Source: Stutzerimonas stutzeri (GTDB lineage: Bacteria; Pseudomonadota; Gammaproteobacteria; Pseudomonadales; Pseudomonadaceae). Taken from it: 64,000 bases of DNA. Made by a program: the position numbers and the translations under genes. The DNA lies in the NCBI GenBank assembly GCA_002345575.1, contig DDVX01000019.1:62001-126000 (forward strand), written 5' to 3'. Under the pieces are notes generated by a model. It was not told the DNA's origin and did not search any database. It saw only the letters and a program-made list of their open reading frames with translations. Each line of letters begins with the position of its first letter. The stretch's first letter is position 1. Positions 60,958 to 64,000 of the stretch are shown one piece after another.

Positions 60958-63488
60958 CAGGCGGCTCCCCAGGTGCTTGGGAACAACACGATGGCCGCGT
61001 AGGCGCTCCACAGCACGCCGGCGTTGTAGTACCAGAGCTGCGCCACCACCACGGTTTCGTAAGGGGCATGCAGCCCGACGTAACCCTTCACTACGCGCAA
61101 GGCTTGCAGGATGGTCAGCGTGGTCGCTAGGGCGCAGTGGATAAGGCTGTAGCTGAGCATCACGAAAATCACCGCATCGTGAGCCGTTTCGGTGATGGCG
61201 AGGTTGGCATCCAGTAGCAGCCACAGCAGCACCGCACACTGCAGCAGGCCCAGGCCTGCGGTGATGCAGAGTTTGCGCAGCAGATGCTCGGACTTCCCTT
61301 GCCGCAATCGCGACGGCACCGAGCGCATGCACAGCGCGCCTAACGTCAGCAGCAGCGCACTGGCGAGCATCACCCAGCCATTGAGGCCGGACTGCTCCGG
61401 TACCTGCCAGTCAGGAGATACCGTCCATAGATAGAACCAGCCGAACAGCAGACACAGATACAGCGCGCCGTTGGCCAGCAGTGTTATGCCCATGCCCCAA
61501 ACGCCAGGGCCGTCGAAGGTCCGTGAGTGCAACGGCGGCTCGCCCGGTTGGGTGCGGGCGTCCGGTGCGGCGGCGGGGTGCGTGCCGTTTACCCAAGACC
61601 AGCGAAACAGCACCACCAGCGTCGCCAGAGCGGATGCGATGGCGAGCCAGTAGACCTTGTTGAGCAAGCTCAGGCACAGCGCGGTGAGAAACAGCGAAGC
61701 GATAAAGGGCAGCCAGCTGTTACCCGGCAGATGAATGATTTCACGCACCTTGCCGGTCAGCGGCTCGACGCCCCAAGTCTCCCGCCGACCATGGTCGATA
61801 ACGGTCAGCGCGTGTTCGCCGCGGGCAATGCTGTCGGGCAGGTCCGGGTCCTTCCACAGTGGGTGGCGGCTATCGATTTCCGGAAGGCTGACAAAGTTGT
61901 AGGGGCTCGGCGGCAGGCTGGTGGCCCACTCCAGGGTGTCGGCATTCCAGGGGTTCTTCTTCGCCGGCTGGCCGAAGCGGAAATGCAGCAGGATATCCAG
62001 CAGAATGGTGCCGATGCCGATCGCCATGATGAAGCTGCCGATGGACGAGACGAGGTTGGGCATGTCCCAGCCCAGCCCGGTGTCGTAGGTGTAGACCCGC
62101 CGTGGCATGCCGATCAGCCCGGTCCAGTGCATGATCAGGAAGGTCACGTTGAAGCCGATGAATACCAGCCAGAAACCCCAGCGTCCGAGGCGCTCCGAGG
62201 GCATCCGCCCGGAGAAGTGCGGCAGCCAGTAGTAGAGTCCGGCCATCAGCGGGAAGAACATGCCGCCCACCAGCACGTAATGCATGTGCGCCACCACGAA
62301 ATGGGTGTCGTGCACCTGCCAGTCGAAGGGCACCAGCGCCACCATCACTCCGGTCAGGCCGCCGGCGACAAAGACAATGAGAAAGCCCACCAGCCAAAGC
62401 ATTGGCACGTGATAGGTCGGCCTGCCCAGCCATAGCGTGGCGATCCAGGCGAAGATCTGCACCCCTGTGGGGATCGCTACCAGCATGCTCGCCGCCGAGA
62501 AGAAGCCCAGTGCCAGCGCTGGAATGCCCACCGTGAACATGTGGTGCACCCACAGCCCGAAGCTGAGAAAACCCGTGCTCAGCACGCCCAGAACCACCCA
62601 GCGGTAGCCCACCAGCGGCCGTTGGCAAAACACCGGCAACAGCGTCGAGACGATGCCCGCACCCGGCAGGAAGATGATGTACACCTCCGGATGGCCGAAC
62701 AGCCAGAAAAGGTGCTGCCAGAGCAGCGGGTCTCCGCCGCGCGCCACATCGAAGAAGGGCATGTTCGCGGCGCGCTCCAGTTCCAACAGGATGCTGCCCA
62801 GGATTAGTGGCGGAAAGCCGATGACGATCATCATCGCCATCACCAGGATGTACCAGGCGTAGATCGGCATCTTGTGCAGCGCCATGCCGCTGGCGCGGGT
62901 ACGCAGGATCGACACCACCAGTTCGACGCCAGCGCTGACCGCCGAAATCTCCACGAAGGTGATGCCCAACAGCCAGAAGTCCGAGTTGATTCCCGGCATG
63001 TGTGCCGAGCTCGACAGCGGCGTGTACATGAACCAGCCGGCTTTGGGCGCCACTTCGAGGAACACGCTGGACAGCAGGATGATGCCGCCGAACAGGTAGC
63101 AGTAGTAGCCCAGTGCCGACAGCCGCGGGAAGGCCAGGTCACGCGCGCCGAGCATCTTCGGGATCAGATACACCGCCAGTGCTTCCATGATTGGCACGGC
63201 GAAGAGGAACATCATCACCGTGCCGTGCATGGTGAAGACCTGGTTGTAGATGTCTGGCTCCATCAGCACGTAGCCGGGCAGCGCTAGCTGGGTGCGAATT
63301 AGCATCGCCATCAGCCCGCCGATGAGGAAGAACACTCCACCGGTGATCATGAAGCGCAGGCCGACGCTGGTGTGATTGACGACGGTCAGGGCGCGCCAAC
63401 CGCGCGGGTTGCCCCAGACTTCGTTGAACTGGTCGTGGAGCTGGTCAGGGTCCGTTGAGGGCGCTTTGCTCAGATCGGTATAACTCAT
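60957..63488 (-). CDS. ctaD: Fused cytochrome c oxidase subunits I and III (caa3 type)
   Basis: An 843-residue fusion. Residues about 1-540 are haem-copper oxidase subunit I. They contain the haem a His in FTMHGTVMMF, the HPEVY motif with cross-linked His-Tyr and proton-pathway Glu, the CuB pair in VHHMFTVG and the HMHY haem ligands. Residues about 620-843 form a subunit III-like helical domain. D117 of the D-channel entrance (ARDLAFPRL) is kept, but the usual Asn-Asn after it is Ser-Ala. The K-channel lysine of the PTGVK motif is glutamine (Q344). It overlaps the subunit II gene by four bases. Confidence 0.9.
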   Translation of the reverse strand: MSYTDLSKAPSTDPDQLHDQFNEVWGNPRGWRALTVVNHTSVGLRFMITGGVFFLIGGLMAMLIRTQLALPGYVLMEPDIYNQVFTMHGTVMMFLFAVPIMEALAVYLIPKMLGARDLAFPRLSALGYYCYLFGGIILLSSVFLEVAPKAGWFMYTPLSSSAHMPGINSDFWLLGITFVEISAVSAGVELVVSILRTRASGMALHKMPIYAWYILVMAMMIVIGFPPLILGSILLELERAANMPFFDVARGGDPLLWQHLFWLFGHPEVYIIFLPGAGIVSTLLPVFCQRPLVGYRWVVLGVLSTGFLSFGLWVHHMFTVGIPALALGFFSAASMLVAIPTGVQIFAWIATLWLGRPTYHVPMLWLVGFLIVFVAGGLTGVMVALVPFDWQVHDTHFVVAHMHYVLVGGMFFPLMAGLYYWLPHFSGRMPSERLGRWGFWLVFIGFNVTFLIMHWTGLIGMPRRVYTYDTGLGWDMPNLVSSIGSFIMAIGIGTILLDILLHFRFGQPAKKNPWNADTLEWATSLPPSPYNFVSLPEIDSRHPLWKDPDLPDSIARGEHALTVIDHGRRETWGVEPLTGKVREIIHLPGNSWLPFIASLFLTALCLSLLNKVYWLAIASALATLVVLFRWSWVNGTHPAAAPDARTQPGEPPLHSRTFDGPGVWGMGITLLANGALYLCLLFGWFYLWTVSPDWQVPEQSGLNGWVMLASALLLTLGALCMRSVPSRLRQGKSEHLLRKLCITAGLGLLQCAVLLWLLLDANLAITETAHDAVIFVMLSYSLIHCALATTLTILQALRVVKGYVGLHAPYETVVVAQLWYYNAGVLWSAYAAIVLFPSTWGAA

Positions 63489-64000
63489 GGCGCAAGCGTC
63501 TCCAGCCAGGTGGCGATCTCATCGAGGGTTTTGGGGGGCACGTCGTCGTGGGCCGGCATGGCATTGCCGAACTTGATCGTCTTGTGTTCGCGCAGCCAGC
63601 GGCGCAGGCCCTCTTCATCATTGGTGATGACCCCCGCGCCAAGGCTTGGGCGGGTCGCCAGGTCGGTCAGGTCCGGTGCGCGGTTGCCGTCGCTGATGCC
63701 GGCGACGCGATGACACTGCCCGCAGCGTTCGGCGAACACTTCACCAGCGGCCCCCGGCGCGGATTGGCTCACGCGGAAATCCTCTCGCGCGGCGACCCAG
63801 CTCTCGAAGTCGTCCGCGGGCATCGCCTCCACGTGCAGCTTCATGTGCGCGTGCTGTAAGCCGCAGAATTCCGAGCATTGGCCATGAAAGATGCCCGTGC
63901 GATCGGCTTCGATGCGGATCACGTTGGTGCGTCCCGGCAGCATGTCCATCTTGCCGCCCAGCCGTGGCACCCAGACCGAGTGCACCACGTCGGCGCTGGT
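63485..64000 (-). CDS. ctaC: Cytochrome c oxidase subunit II fused to cytochrome c, truncated by window edge
   Basis: The C-terminal 171 residues of a caa3-type subunit II; the N-terminal helices lie beyond 64000. The CuA site is visible: first ligand His in DVVHSVWVP, then GQCSEFCGLQHAHM with the two cysteines, Glu, His and Met. A cytochrome c domain follows with CGQCH and a distal Met in GNAMPAHDD. This fusion defines the caa3 type, which carries its own electron donor. Its stop overlaps the subunit I-III start, so it is the upstream gene of the operon. Confidence 0.93.
   Translation of the reverse strand, partial: TSADVVHSVWVPRLGGKMDMLPGRTNVIRIEADRTGIFHGQCSEFCGLQHAHMKLHVEAMPADDFESWVAAREDFRVSQSAPGAAGEVFAERCGQCHRVAGISDGNRAPDLTDLATRPSLGAGVITNDEEGLRRWLREHKTIKFGNAMPAHDDVPPKTLDEIATWLETLAP

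Noticed and set aside
61527..62435. Plus-strand 302-codon frame opposite the fused oxidase
   Set aside because: Antisense shadow, Gln/Arg/His-rich and without motifs.

Overview
The window is chromosomal DNA from a gamma-proteobacterium of the genus Pseudomonas in the broad sense. The evidence is a high-GC, densely packed layout, an Anr/HemN/cbb3 oxidase block, a TtgGHI/TtgV-type solvent pump and many proteins that read as typical Pseudomonas orthologues. The mendocina/oleovorans or stutzeri side of the genus fits best, because one of two tandem cbb3 operons lacks ccoQ. This placement rests on remembered family sequences and gene orders, not on a search. I saw no rRNA, tRNA, CRISPR array, phage or transposase gene.

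Layout. (1) 1-5.1 kb: end of aroC, an MFS transporter, an acireductone-dioxygenase-like protein, two tiny PLDc_N membrane proteins, a spermidine-synthase-like protein and rraB. The dioxygenase-like and SpeE-like proteins both lack residues normally essential for catalysis. (2) 5.2-8.4 kb: a D-tartrate-dehydratase-type enolase-superfamily gene divergent from a LysR regulator, then a TauE/SafE permease. (3) 8.5-20.3 kb: a complete C-P lyase operon, phnCDEFGHIJKLMNP, behind a Pho-box-like repeat, ending in a translationally coupled MFS gene. (4) 20.3-26.1 kb: a MATE exporter, pdxB, then dnaX-ybaB-recR with a perfect heptanucleotide tandem repeat just before recR. (5) 26.2-29.9 kb: a NitT/TauT-type ABC importer with a second, smaller putative periplasmic protein, and two related palindromic intergenic elements. 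(6) 30.0-37.3 kb: a TtgGHI/SrpABC-type RND pump with divergent IclR regulator TtgV, and a PagL lipid A deacylase gene downstream of the pump. (7) 37.3-56.3 kb: a low-oxygen respiration block containing SCO1, apt, anr, hemN, nadE, a TauE-like membrane protein, ccoSIHG, two tandem cbb3 oxidase gene sets, a hydrolase and an Aer-type chemoreceptor. (8) 56.5-64.0 kb: acnA, tusA and a caa3-type oxidase cluster made of ctaG, a small membrane protein, a fused subunit I-III gene and a truncated subunit II-cytochrome c gene.

How the parts work together. The phn genes import and break down phosphonates under phosphate starvation. Anr probably controls hemN and the upstream cbb3 set, since an Anr box lies before each. 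The ccoGHIS products assemble and supply copper to both cbb3 oxidases, and SCO1 and CtaG look like copper chaperones for oxidases. The window therefore encodes two kinds of terminal oxidase, high-affinity cbb3 and low-affinity caa3. The most unusual points are the paired active-site losses in the MtnD-like and SpeE-like proteins, the fused caa3 subunit lacking the K-channel lysine, and near-identical tracts shared by the two cbb3 operons.
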